Assembly (NCBI GenBank): GCA_032718865.1
Contig: JALUTQ010000041.1
Coordinates: 1,240,001-1,304,000, forward strand
Length of the DNA stretch: 64,000 nt
Direction: 5' to 3'
Source: Tilletia caries
Taxonomy: Eukaryota > Basidiomycota > Exobasidiomycetes > Tilletiales > Tilletiaceae
In this document: positions 54,438-64,000 of the stretch, piece after piece
Layout: each line of letters begins with the position of its first letter
How positions within the stretch are numbered: the stretch's first letter is position 1
Notes under the pieces: generated by a model
What the model saw: the letters and a program-made list of their open reading frames with translations, nothing else
The model's database searches: none
Told to the model about the DNA's origin: nothing
Translations under genes and position numbers: made by a program

Positions 54438-55708
54438 ATGAAGTTCGTCAACGCCACCACGGTCTTCGCTTTTCTTCTTTCATCAACCGTCCTAAGCGCG
54501 GCCCAGCCTGTGCCTGCCATGCGTACACAGGAACGAAGTGTACACCCTGTCGAGGGTCCCCATGGCGCTTCATCTGATGGGACACTTTCCCTTCGCAGCT
54601 TGGTGAGCTTATTCGATGAAGTTTGAGCAAAGGGGACTATGTTGACGATTTCACTTCACTGCGTCGTTGTTACCTGTACAGGATTCCGACGTACTGGCGG
54701 CAAGGGCCAATGTCAGTAGTCTGGCGAAGCGAGGAATCTTTGGAAGTGTGAGTTCCTCTCTAGGCGGGTCAAATACTGATTAGGGTACTGACCATTTGTT
54801 GTCTGCACATCCGCCGTTTCACAGCTTTGGAAAATGTTCAACAAGAACAAGATCGGAATGTTGATTGGCGGCGGAATAGTGGCCCTCTTTGATAAGATGA
54901 AATCGCCAGACCCCTCGTCAGCCCCCCCGCCAGCACCCCCCTCAGCACCCGCGTCAGCCGTCCCGTCAGGCTACGAGTCAGCTCCCCCGTCAACCCGGTC
55001 CATGATGGTTGACTCGGACCCAAGCACGATGGTATGTGTTCACTTCGCGTTTGGTTCGCTCTTGATTCTCACCATTGACAGTGTCTGCCACACCCTTACT
55101 CATGCATCAGTTTTCGTCAAGATCTCTTTCATCGGACCTCAAGGCAGCTCACTCCGTACAAGAACCTCATCCTGCTCTCGTGTCGGTGAACAAAGACTTC
55201 CACCCGGCCCTTATCCTGCTCAACCGCGCCGAGGTCCCCCAAACTCGTTCACTCCAGGATGAGCATCCCGGTCGGATCGTGCTCAGCTCGGAGAAGCTGT
55301 CCGCGCTCCAGCAAGTTCACCCCCGTAACGTCGGCAGCGGATCCGAGCACCAGCAGCTTACTCAGCGCAGCTGGTGGAAGGTGCGTTCCTGCTTACCTTA
55401 CTGTCCCTCCCCAACTACTTTCCTTGCACTGACTTCTTGCTTATCTTGCTCTGATATCCGCCCATCAGACTTCCACCACGCAACCTTCGAACGCAAGGAA
55501 CGTAGAGGATCTGCTCACCCGTCACCCCTCCGACAGTGCTGATCTTCTGCAGCGTCGAGGTGAGCTTCCCTCGGGGGCCCATCCTCAGGCCCGGAACCTG
55601 CTCGTCGAGGCAAGTTGGGGCCTGATGGCCGGACAAATCATTGGAAATGGTGAGTGCATCAAGCTCCATGACACATATCGCTCCAGTGATGTTCTTCTTT
55701 TTCTCTGA
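54438..55708 (+). CDS. family member 2: secreted precursor with KR site and amphipathic segment
   Basis: Five exons, 54438-54602, 54682-54747, 54825-55031, 55111-55380 and 55469-55708, all junctions phase 0, giving 315 aa. Signal peptide MKFVNATTVFAFLLSSTVLS, then a short pro-like region, then SSLAKR followed by GIFGSLWKMFNKNKIG and GGGIVALFDKMK. A dibasic KR directly before a roughly 30-residue cationic amphipathic stretch is the layout of Kex2-processed secreted peptides. A Pro/Ser/Ala-rich linker (PSSAPPPAPPSAPAS) follows, then the C-terminal module shared with member 1. No characterised homologue is recognised; a membrane-active peptide is a hypothesis only. The last exon reads through to TGA in the same way in members 1 and 2. 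Confidence 0.65.
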
Positions 55709-56324
55709 CACCCTCCCATCGACCGACGCTCTTCCTTCTACACGCATTATCAACCTTGTACTTGTTGAGCGCACTTAAGTATTCAAGAAGGGTACGCTCT
55801 TCTAGTGGTGAATGCCATCATTTTCCTGTATGAAAGGCACGCCTTGGAGGTTTGAGAGTATGATGAGTAGTACTAATATGAGGAGCGTGTGTGAGGACGG
55901 CAGGTCAAGCAGCATGATGTTCCGGTCGTCTGAGACGAACAACAAAGACGATGGTACACCACGACGTCCCTGACGTCCACGATCCCAACTTGACAAGTGT
56001 GTGTAAACGCTCACAAACGCCGTCGCCGCCCTTGTAGATTTCGTCATCTCATTCCAGCAACATGAAAGGCGTCCGCCCAGCGTAGGTCGTTCGCTGTCCT
56101 CAGGCGCAACCACGCCAGCGAGGGTACAAAAGGTGCTGCTGACCTTCTTCTCTTTAACATCCTCTTCTTCCCATACCTCTTCTACTCCTAACTCCACTAT
56201 TCCACCTATCCTTTCTTACACCTTACAGACAACTACTTTGGGTGGCCGGTCCGCTCTCTCTTTTCTGTCTTCGATTCTCCATCACCCATTCCCCATCCCA
56301 TCGTTCTGCTTCATCACTTCCGCC

Positions 56325-56883
56325 ATGAAGTTCGTCAACGCCACCACGGTCTTCGCTTTTCTTCTTTCATCAACCGTCCTAAGCGCGGCCCAGGCTGTGC
56401 CTGCCTTGCGTACACAGAAACGACATGGGGGTGGGGGACACGGGGGGCCATCATTACCACACTGTCGAGGATTCCCACCCTGTCGGGGGTCCCCGTCGCG
56501 CTGGCAGTGGCGGTGATGTGACGGTGAAAGGATTGTTCACAGGATTCGCCAGATGGGTGAGTTCCTCCCTAGGCGGCGGCGAGATATTGATCAGGATACT
56601 GACCATTTGTTGTCTGCACATTCGCCGTTACACAGATTGGTAAGATCTTCCACCCACACAAAGACAAGACACCTGTACCCAAGCTGGTATGTGTTCACTT
56701 CGCTGTTGGTTCGCTCTTGATTCCCACCATTTGACAGTGTCTGCCACACCCTCACTCATGCATCAGTTTTCGTCAAGATCTCTTTCACCGACGGCTGAAG
56801 GAGCCGTGCCGGCCCTTTCTCCCCCTCTACTCATGCTCAAGGGCGTCGACTTCTTCGCCAAGCGCGAGTCCCAGTTTGCGTGA
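56325..56883 (+). CDS. family member 3: secreted His/Gly-rich protein, one-base slip
   Basis: Exons 56325-56556, 56636-56686 and 56767-56883. The signal peptide is identical to member 2 over MKFVNATTVFAFLLSSTVLS. After RTQKR, a dibasic site, comes a His/Gly-rich stretch. The G6 run at 56442-56447 must be read as five G for the frame to continue through HHYHTVEDSHPVGG and VKGLFTGFARW to the donor. Later junctions are phase 0. The second exon (IGKIFHPHKDKTPVPKL) occupies the place of the amphipathic segment in member 2. The last exon starts with the same FSSRSLS but diverges. It is either a slightly broken gene or an intact one with a homopolymer error. About 131 aa if intact. Confidence 0.5.
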
Positions 56884-57260
56884 CGCTCCTCTTCAAACCT
56901 CCCTGGCGCACATCCAGACCCTGTTGTAAGTCAACGCAAGCAAAGCGAGCGGCAACGTGATTCAATTGACTGTCCACGACGCTTGCAGAGCCGCTCATAC
57001 CTGACTGGATGAGATGGGGATGCCTCATGGATTTTATCGACGGCACGGCACACGCAGGACTGGACTGGACGAAATAAGTCAGCAGGCAGACGAGGAGGAA
57101 GAGGGGGGAGGAGAGTTGAATAAGAAACGGGTGGGTGGGGCACATGATGCTACGGAGGGGCCGATCGATCACGCTCTCTTCCTTGCTGGGCTGCCAGCCT
57201 GTACCTTCCCAGATTCGCGGATGATCTGAATGCTTCCCAAACTCCAAAGTGTGATGAACG

Positions 57261-57329
57261 TTCCCACGCTCCCACGCTCCCACGCTCCCACAGTCCCACG
57301 CTCCCACGCTCCCACGTTCCCACGTTCCA
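57261..57329. repeat. 8-bp minisatellite TCCCACGC
   Basis: About eight consecutive copies of TCCCACGC with three variant units (TCCCACAG, TCCCACGT). No coding role; on the minus strand it gives a GS/GV-type low-complexity frame. Confidence 0.85.
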
Positions 57330-57432
57330 ACCTGGGTCTCTGGTAGCGAGCTGGAGTCTGGAGACTCTGAAGCGGCGGAGTGCACTACTTGTCGCTCCAA
57401 CTCCGGCCGTGCCGACTACCTGCCGAGATACA

Positions 57433-58673
57433 TACAGCAACCTGCAAAATGGATGACACTCAATAAATTGCTGTGTGCACACACTTAAAAGTTTGAGACC
57501 CGAAAGACTGCAGCGATACCCATATGGCTGAGTCACACCACCCAACCCACGTCGCGAGAATCAGCACTCACTCAACATTTACTGAGGAGGATTAATCCCT
57601 TCAGCGTGCTCGCATACGGCAGAGTACTTCAATCTTGGACTCTTGACACTATGGTGTCTCTGCTCTTCTTTCTCTCCCGCTCCTGCTTCGTTGCTCACCC
57701 CTCTCTTGCTGACCTTTGCTTTCTTCACTTACCTCACTTAATATCTTTTCTACTCTCTAGTCTCCATCCAGGCCTCTCTCATATCCCTCTCTCTTTCTCC
57801 CGTCTCCCCAACGTCTTGTCCTACAAGTACCCGTGCCTGTGACCGACTCACCGACCGCATCAAGACTGCTTTCGACAACGGCAACGAGGACGGAGGATAT
57901 CGATGGCCGCAGACGCATCACGCAGACGCAAGAGAGGACGAGCCAGGAGAGCAGCCGAAACCGCAGCCCAGCTCATCTTCTTCCGAACTCCTCCACCAGT
58001 ACCGACCGAGGCGACCAGCCCAAGCTCATCTCCTGCGGCTCCTGCCTGGGGTCTCCCTGCCTCACAAGCCACATGGCTTCATTCACAATTCACGCCGATG
58101 CAAGCTCATATCGTCCAACATGCTTCCCCGCCCACCCCCACAGGTACACATTGTCCCACACACTCCCCAGACTCGTTCGAGCAGCACAGTATCGGTGGGC
58201 GCGTGGTACGGGTCCCGCAGGCGATCAGTCGGCCGGGGTCGCCCGTTTCGGTGGCGAGGACGCATCAGCGAGGAAGGGGAGACTCGGTCTCTGTTGCCGT
58301 GTCAGATCAGAGCGCTCTCGACAGTGTCTCTCTCAACATATGCTGTTCTCGGCTCTCTATTTTTCCCCCCTCCCTCCTTCATTCGCTATCCCGCGCGCTC
58401 CTTCTTCCTCTTCGCGTTTTTCTCTTCTTTTCCGGGAACCTGTAACAGCGCGCTACAGTCGCGCATCCATCGAGACCTTCCTGTCTCATGAAGCATGAGG
58501 CATGAGGCAGCATGAAGTTTGACGTCTGCGCAGGCGAACGAAAGAATGCGTGAAATGTGAATGAATCGTCACACACTTGGGACGCTTGAGACGCTCAGAC
58601 TTTCGGGTCTCAAACTTTTAAGTGTGTGCACACAGCAACTTATCGAGTGTCATCCATTTTGCAGGTTGCTGTA
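57433..58673. repeat. about 82-bp inverted repeats bounding 1.08 kb
   Basis: Left arm 57433-57515 and right arm 58592-58673 are inverted copies with about five differences (both contain CAACCTGCAAAATGGATGAC and AAGTTTGAGACCCGAAAG). The outer ends are TACAGCAACC. No target duplication was found. The interior holds ORFs at 57606-57842 and 57833-58498 (+) without recognisable domains and a pyrimidine-rich tract. It may be a non-autonomous DNA transposon or a fold-back element. Confidence 0.75.
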
Positions 58674-58860
58674 GCGGCTAGCGCGTCTTGGGCGGATGAC
58701 TCGACGACTCGACGGGGGGATTGTATTGAAAGTCTAGAGAGGGTGGGGAAAAGCTACAAGCTGTTGTAATGTGTTCCTGGTTGGGGATCAGGCTGATCGT
58801 GGGAAGGCAGAGCGAGTGAGAAAGGGAGAAAGGGCGAGGGGAAGAAAAGGAAGCGAAGCG

Positions 58861-58870
58861 GGTATAAATA
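58861..58870 (+). promoter_or_regulatory. TATA box of the bZIP gene
   Basis: GGTATAAATA at 58861-58870, followed by a CT-rich initiator region, about 215 bp before the first ATG in the leader (59078) and close to where the open frame begins. Confidence 0.55.
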
Positions 58871-59077
58871 GCGGGTGACTCACCCCTTCCCCTCCCTTCT
58901 CTCTCCCATCTGCCACCCATCACTCCTATTATTCTGTTGTGTTGATCGAGTCCTCTTCCTTGTTCCCGCACTCGATCGTAAACACACACACCCCTCGCCG
59001 ACTGGCACCGCTTTTCCACACAGAAGCCCAATTCAACCCCACTGGCTACCCACTCCCACACACCAGCACAAACCACC

Positions 59078-59104
59078 ATGGCATTCTCCGCCATCCTCGC
59101 TTAA
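59078..59104 (+). promoter_or_regulatory. candidate upstream ORF (8 codons) of the bZIP mRNA
   Basis: The first ATG after the TATA box, in optimal context (AACCACCATGG), opens an 8-codon frame ending in TAA, out of register with the bZIP ORF. Yeast GCN4 and filamentous-fungal CPC1 mRNAs use short upstream ORFs for amino-acid-starvation control, so this may be such an element. Alternatively one base is missing or extra and this is the true start. Confidence 0.45.
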
Positions 59105-59756
59105 GGAACCCACCCGGTCCCCAGTAAACAGTCAGCAAACGCCTACCCTGTCGAATTACCTCGATCACTCATACTACCACCAACCACCCAGTGACAACCC
59201 GCTCGCACCAAGCACAGGTCCGAGTTTCCCAGCCATCTTCCCACCCTCAACCAACCAGAATATCATTAGCCAACCATGGCTTTCCCTATCGAACTCATCG
59301 GCACCAGCCGACAATCTATCAGCACAACCATCAGCAAACAACAGCAGCGGCAGTGTCAACAGCACGAGCAGCAGTCACCACAACAACAGCAACAGCAACA
59401 GCCATCCAGGTGTTGTCGTTCCTCCGACATCCTCACATAGCATCCTCCATCAACTGCCGCTTCTTCCCGGCTTCCCCCAATCTCAAGCACACACAGGCGT
59501 GTCCAGATCCTCCCAGCCAGGCTCAGCCGTCTTCCAGCTCCGTCACTTCTACTCTGCCATCCAACGAGCACACATCCGTCAACAGCGCCAGCAGCGGGCA
59601 CAGCAAGTACTTCACCAACAGCAGCAGCAGCAGCAACTGCTCCTCCAACAACAACAACAACAGCAACAGCAACAACAACAGCAAGCATCCTCCTCCTCGT
59701 CCTCTGCGGGACCGACCCAACAAGAACTCGAATCTTTCCTTGGCGCAATCTACACT

Positions 59757-61109
59757 ATGATGCACCAGAACCCTACCAACCCTTCTTCCACCATCCCTAC
59801 TTCTACCACAATGGAAGCCGACTTCCCACCTGCCCCCGTCGAGCTGCCGTCCTGGATGCTGAAGGAGAGCTCCATGAGCCAGACAGCCGCTGCCGTAGCG
59901 GCCCTGGCAGCAGCGACTGCAGCGGAGACAAGTCCTGTCTGGTCCAGTCTCGGCGACGACTTTTCCCACCCGTCCGAGCACGATCCTTCGCCTTCGCTCT
60001 CGGACAGTCTGACGTTTGACGAGCTGCTGAGCTCGTGCAACCCGAGTCCGCTCTTTGACGATATGCCGTACTCGGCGGTTGGGGGCGGATTGGCGGACGT
60101 GCCTCTCTTTGGATCCTATGCGCCCATGTCGCAGCCGGCCGTCGGTCAGCAGTCGAAGGACAGAGTGTCGTCTTCATTGGCGGCAGGAGTGGCAGGCGTT
60201 ACTTCTGCGACGGCTCATTCCGGCTTCGGCGGCGACTTCACTCTTTTCCCAGACGCCCCTATCAGTACCAGTACTTCTTCTACCGCTCCCACTCTTCTCA
60301 CTTCTACCACTTCTACGACCACCACCAGTCCTTTGCAAATGGCTCTGGACGGCCTGGTGGCACCCGAACTCGGCTCCAAGGAGACCGTCGAGTACATCTA
60401 CCGTGCTCTCACGGCTGCAGCACAGGGTCAGCCTGCTCCTTCGGCTCCGGTAGCGTCAACGTCGTCAGCATCGTCGTCTCCCATGCTCTGGTCAACCAAT
60501 GGTCGTCCGTCGATGTACCCTTCTGTATCGGCTCCTGCTTTGACTTCGTTCCAGTTCACTCCTCCTGTTACCACGGCTCCTACCGCCACTACCACTACCA
60601 CTGCTACTGACCCAGTAGCAGAGCCCACCACTACCACTACCACCACCCCAGCTATTGCCACTTCGTCGTCCACGGGCCAGGGCAACAAGCGGTCAAGCTC
60701 CCGCAAGACTTCGGTCCTTGGAGTCAAGAGGCGGGCTGATGCAGACGAGCTCCTTCCACTTGACGCTCCGATCCAAGAACGCTCCTACCGGGCTCCCTCA
60801 GCCACCTCTCGCAAGGACCTCTCCGCATCCACATCCGCATCCACAAGCACAGCAAACGAGGCTGCCCCGCCCACCCCGGCCGCGGCCGAGCCTGACTCCC
60901 CATCGGCGGACGTGATCCCGGAGGGACTGAGTGCGATGGAGGCGAAGCGTCTGTCGAACACGCTGGCTGCGAGACGGAGTCGGCACCGGAAGGCTGAGGA
61001 GTTGCGGGTGTTGCACGAGACGATTGACTCGTTGAAGGAGGAGGTGCAGCAGTGGAAGAGGAGGTGTATGCGTGCGGAGGAGGAGCGGGATAAGGCGGGT
61101 GGTGCGTAG
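59757..61109 (+). CDS. bZIP transcription factor, Gcn4/CPC1-type
   Basis: The frame is open from before 58875 to TAG at 61109, but its first in-frame ATG is at 59757 (MMHQNP). Translation from there gives 450 aa. The upstream part of the open frame encodes Pro/Ser/Asn-rich sequence and long Gln runs (about 59610-59690) and may also be coding through an unseen start. The C-terminus has a canonical bZIP: basic region KRLSNTLAARRSRHRKAEELRVL, matching the N-x-x-A-A-x-x-S-R contact residues of Gcn4/CPC1, then a short zipper (TIDSLKEEVQQWKRRC). Acidic and Ser/Thr-rich segments upstream (FDELLSSCNPSPLFDDMPY) look like activation domains. Likely role: activation of amino-acid biosynthesis genes through TGACTCA-type sites. 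Confidence 0.82.
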   Translation: MMHQNPTNPSSTIPTSTTMEADFPPAPVELPSWMLKESSMSQTAAAVAALAAATAAETSPVWSSLGDDFSHPSEHDPSPSLSDSLTFDELLSSCNPSPLFDDMPYSAVGGGLADVPLFGSYAPMSQPAVGQQSKDRVSSSLAAGVAGVTSATAHSGFGGDFTLFPDAPISTSTSSTAPTLLTSTTSTTTTSPLQMALDGLVAPELGSKETVEYIYRALTAAAQGQPAPSAPVASTSSASSSPMLWSTNGRPSMYPSVSAPALTSFQFTPPVTTAPTATTTTTATDPVAEPTTTTTTTPAIATSSSTGQGNKRSSSRKTSVLGVKRRADADELLPLDAPIQERSYRAPSATSRKDLSASTSASTSTANEAAPPTPAAAEPDSPSADVIPEGLSAMEAKRLSNTLAARRSRHRKAEELRVLHETIDSLKEEVQQWKRRCMRAEEERDKAGGA

Positions 61110-61468
61110 TGGGTTTGCTTCCTTTTTTGGGTCTTCGGTTCGGTCTTTGTCGGTTTTTGGTTCTCCTTCTCCCTCTCCTGTTCCTTCTCCCTCTCTCTCG
61201 CTCTCAACCCCCCAAAAGATTTGTCTGCATGTTTAGCGACACTTTGATTGCATCTCTTTCTCTCGCTCTATCTGCACTTCGCTCGAGCTCTTCGCCTGAT
61301 GATGAGGCCGTGAGTGGCAGACGCACGGACCTTGTGTTGATCTCCTGGGAGGACTGACTGAGGAGGGGGAGTCCAACACCTGGGTCCTGCGGTCGGTCAC
61401 CAATCACCAGCATCCCCTGCTTCCCATCGCTCGCACTCCCCCTATAATAACGCACACAGTACGAAAGC
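61110..61468. other. intergenic region, bZIP 3' end to AIP1 promoter
   Basis: Pyrimidine-rich stretch after the bZIP stop (61110-61210). A TATA-like CCTATAATAA at about 61441 lies close to the AIP1 ATG. No gene seen. Confidence 0.45.
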
Positions 61469-63757
61469 ATGTCCGCCACGCTCCGAGCCCTGTACCCGGC
61501 CAACCCAGCCACCACCCGGGCGCAGTCGACCAAGCTCTCGTCCGACGCCCAGGGCACAACACTCGCCTACGCCGCCGGCCGCACCGCCATCGTCCGCCCC
61601 CTGCCCTCGTCCTCGCCCTCGTCAGGCAAGGTAAAGCAGACGATCGCATACGCCGAACACGCCCAGCCGACGACGGTGGCCCGCATCTCGCCCTCGGGGA
61701 ACTACTGCGCCTCGGCCGATTCCGGCGGCAGTGTCCGTATCTGGGACCTGCTTGGGGGCGAGCAGATCTTGAAGGCGGACGTTCGTGTCATTGCGGGCCG
61801 CTTGAATGATCTCTGCTGGGACGGCGAGAATCAGAGGATGATTGCTGTTGGTAACGGACGGGAATTGTGAGTAGTATTGGGGGGGGAGATGCGTTGCGAG
61901 ATGTCTATGATGGACCTGAATTTATATATGTGCGTTACGTGGTACCCAGCTTCGGACGCGCCTTCCTCGTCGACACTGGCTCGTCTGCGGGCGAGATTAG
62001 CGGCCACTCCAAGCCCATCAACGCCGTCGCGCTCAAACCCCAACGACCCTTCCGCGCAGTCACCGCCTCCGACGACAGTTCCCTCGTCTTCTACCACGGC
62101 GTGCCCTTCAAGTACAATGCCACTCTCACCACCCACTCCCGCTTCGTACAGGACGTGAGCTACGCGCCGAACGGCGAGCGCTTCGTCAGTGCGGGCTCCG
62201 ACGGCAAGGTCTTTGTTTATGATGGCAAGAGCGGGGAGACTCTATTTGAGTTGGTGGGGGCCGACGGCGCAGGCGCGGCGCATTCAGGCACCATCTTTGC
62301 TGTTGACTTCGCTCAGGACTCCAAGAGGATCGTCACCGCTTCTGCGGACGGGACGGTGAAAGTATGGGACATCGATGCACGCACTTTGCTCGCCTCCTTC
62401 GATTTCAACGGGAAGAACGACCTCGGTTCGTCGAATGCCGCCGGCGGTGCAGGTGCCGTCGCGGTCGATCAGCAGGTCGGCGTCACCTGGTTGAGCGGGC
62501 TCGATGGGTTCGCAAGTGTCAGTCTTGGGGGCGAGATCAACCTCGTCAGCGGGGTTGGACAGGGCTCGGCCGGCTCCGGGGCGAAGATGAGCAAGTTGCA
62601 CGGGGCCTGCGCGAGTATTACCTCTCTTGTCAAATTCACCAACGGTCTCCTCGCGGGCACCTTTGACGGACGGGTACTTGCGTACGACGGACAGGGCACC
62701 GCCTCCCTCGTCCAGGGTCCCCGACACGCCAGTGCCGTCTCCGCCCTCGTCCCCGGGCCCTCAAACTCGATCATCTCCATCGGGATGGACGAGACGCTCC
62801 GGGTGATCGCGTCCGAGGGGAGCTATGCCTCCTCATTCCCCTCAGCGGGAACGACGGGCTACCCGAAGTTCTTGAGCGCGGCTGGCGCGAAGGGACCTGT
62901 GTTTGTAGGCACGGCTTCCGGGATCGACATCTTCCTTTCCCTGCCTTCGTCCGCGAGTAAGACGCACGTCCCGCAGAAGTACACCATCGCCTCCCTTGCT
63001 GCTTCACCGGACACCCTCGCTGTGGGCGCCGAGGATGGGAAGGTGTACCTCTACTCCTATTCCGCCGGCGGGTCGAGTTTGAGCGAGGTCAAGCAGTTGG
63101 CCAGACAGGCTGCTATTTCTGCCTTGGTGTTCTCGGATGATGGGAAGCTGTTGGCCGTCGGTGAGGGTAACGGCAAGATTACCGTGTACGACACGGCGGA
63201 CTGGAGTGTGAGTGAAATTATCTCCCCCGCTTCTGAAGGTTTGAAGACGCATGTAGACGGAAACTTTCATCATGCTGACTTTTTCTCTTTCGATGTTTTA
63301 CAGGTCAAGACTTCCGCTTGGACCTTCCACACCGCCCGAGTGCAGACGATCCAATTCTCTCCGGACAACACGCATGCCATCAGTGGTTCTCTGTGAGTAG
63401 TTCGTGGCATGTATATGTCCCCGTCGCCCACCACACATGGAGCGACAAGGCCCACTGACACGAGAGAGCTCGTTTTTTTCCTCTCTTCCAATCCAAAAAC
63501 ACATTAGCGACACGCACGTCTACGTCTGGTCCGTCGTCAAGCCGATGAAGAGGATCCAGGTGGCAAAGGCACACGCCAACGGTGTCACGGCCGTCTGTTG
63601 GCTCGACGATTCGTCGTTTGCAAGCGCGGGCGCGGACGCGTGTATCAAGGTCGTGAGTGGGCTGTTCCTGCTGTTCCGCGTGAGAACTTGGAGGCAAGAA
63701 CTGACTGGCGGTCTTCCTTTTCTTCCTTTTTAGTGGGATGTCAAGAAGTATCAGTAG
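61469..63757 (+). CDS. AIP1: AIP1/WDR1, actin-interacting WD40 protein
   Basis: Five exons, 61469-61866, 61950-63207, 63304-63392, 63508-63652 and 63734-63757, all in frame, giving 637 aa, the usual length (about 610). WD40 repeats run throughout, with clear units such as SGNYCASADSGGSVRIWDLL, GRAFLVDTGSSAGEISGHSK, FVSAGSDGKVFVYDGKSG, IVTASADGTVKVWDID, HAISGSLDTHVYVWSV and FASAGADACIKVWDVKKYQ at the C-terminus. AIP1 forms two seven-bladed propellers and promotes cofilin-driven disassembly of actin filaments at the cell cortex. The first exon matches the AIP1 N-terminus (YPANPATTRAQSTKL). Confidence 0.95.
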
Positions 63758-64000
63758 AGTCATTTTGGGTAAACATGTGAACAGGCGGATGAGGGTGCGC
63801 CAGGCGCGTCCCTTGGAGGAGCCTCAGTTACGGAACGAACGTACATATGAAACAGACTTTGATTCAACGTAAACACGAGTACGAGTGGGGCCTTAAATAA
63901 CAGACATTGAACTTACGAGTATGTGAACACTTCGCGCGGTAAATCACCACTTCTCGGTGCCTGGCCGAATGTCGATCTCGTGTGTGAAGGCGTTCCGAGG
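63758..64000. other. AIP1 3' region
   Basis: 3' UTR and downstream DNA. No further gene begins with enough support before the window ends. Confidence 0.5.

Larger units (their letters stand above)
52905..56790. repeat. tandem segmental duplication of the secreted-gene family
   Basis: Three colinear blocks recur at about 2.0-2.2 kb spacing: the C-terminal module with its 3' flank (52905-53660 and 55133-55880), promoter plus signal-peptide exon (54170-54530 and 56098-56415), and the following intron-exon region (54750-55150 and 56555-56790). The second copy lacks about 300 bp present at 53900-54170. Confidence 0.8.

Noticed and set aside
57833..58498. 221-codon plus-strand frame inside the inverted-repeat segment
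   Set aside because: Serine/arginine-rich, overlaps two other open frames of similar quality, and has no domain; not supported as a gene.
1..64000. CRISPR arrays, bacterial operons, rRNA genes
   Set aside because: No spacer-repeat array, no ribosome-binding-site-led gene strings and no rRNA-like sequence; intron structure shows a nuclear fungal genome.

Overview
The window is nuclear DNA of a filamentous or dimorphic fungus, most probably a basidiomycete. Genes carry several short introns (about 50-110 nt, GT-AG), coding DNA is GC-rich, and the retroelements (a Tad-like non-LTR element with RNase H and a tyrosine-recombinase retrotransposon with split direct repeats), the CalB-type lipase and the CSL factor all fit. 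Pucciniomycotina is my guess for the subphylum; the sequence does not prove it.

Layout. 0.3-2.2 kb: an AT-hook-like ORF and a spliced PHD-finger gene. 2.4-4.2 kb: an intact four-exon DDE integrase gene of transposon type. 4.4-6.0 kb: a 3'-truncated Tad-like ORF1 copy. 6.2-16 kb is a conserved housekeeping block: DHX35 RNA helicase, a CSL (Su(H)/RBPJ/Cbf11-like) transcription factor, a putative mitochondrial protein and MGST3. 15.7-17 kb: an orphan gag-like protein. 19.2-20.4 kb: a TPR protein with an in-frame stop or a 45-nt intron. 22.4-28.5 kb: a nearly complete tyrosine-recombinase (DIRS-order, Ngaro/PAT-type) retrotransposon with the arrangement A1-gag-RT/RH-YR-B1-A2-B2. 29.5-37.8 kb: two hAT-like non-autonomous elements with perfect 8-bp target duplications and a full-length but inactivated Tad-like element with a 13-bp target duplication; one hAT-like copy and the Tad copy lie in the same host ORF.

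39.1-48.5 kb is a region of gene decay: a transposase-type zinc-binding ORF, a 343-bp tandem array abutting a 3'-truncated acyl-CoA oxidase pseudogene, an MFS transporter pseudogene and a CalB-like secreted lipase with one frameshift. 50-52 kb holds two inverted-repeat elements that each contain a tRNA-like Pol III promoter. 52.6-56.9 kb is a tandem family of small, mostly secreted genes assembled from shared exon modules, one of which encodes a possible KR-processed amphipathic peptide. 59-64 kb returns to conserved genes: a Gcn4/CPC1-type bZIP factor and AIP1 (WD40 actin-interacting protein).

The conserved genes at both ends are unlinked housekeeping functions (RNA processing, transcription, membrane detoxification, actin turnover). 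The middle about 40 kb behaves as an accessory, transposon-rich island. Gene models were assembled by hand from reading frames and splice phases. Where every exon junction keeps frame I state this; where it does not, I report the lesion.
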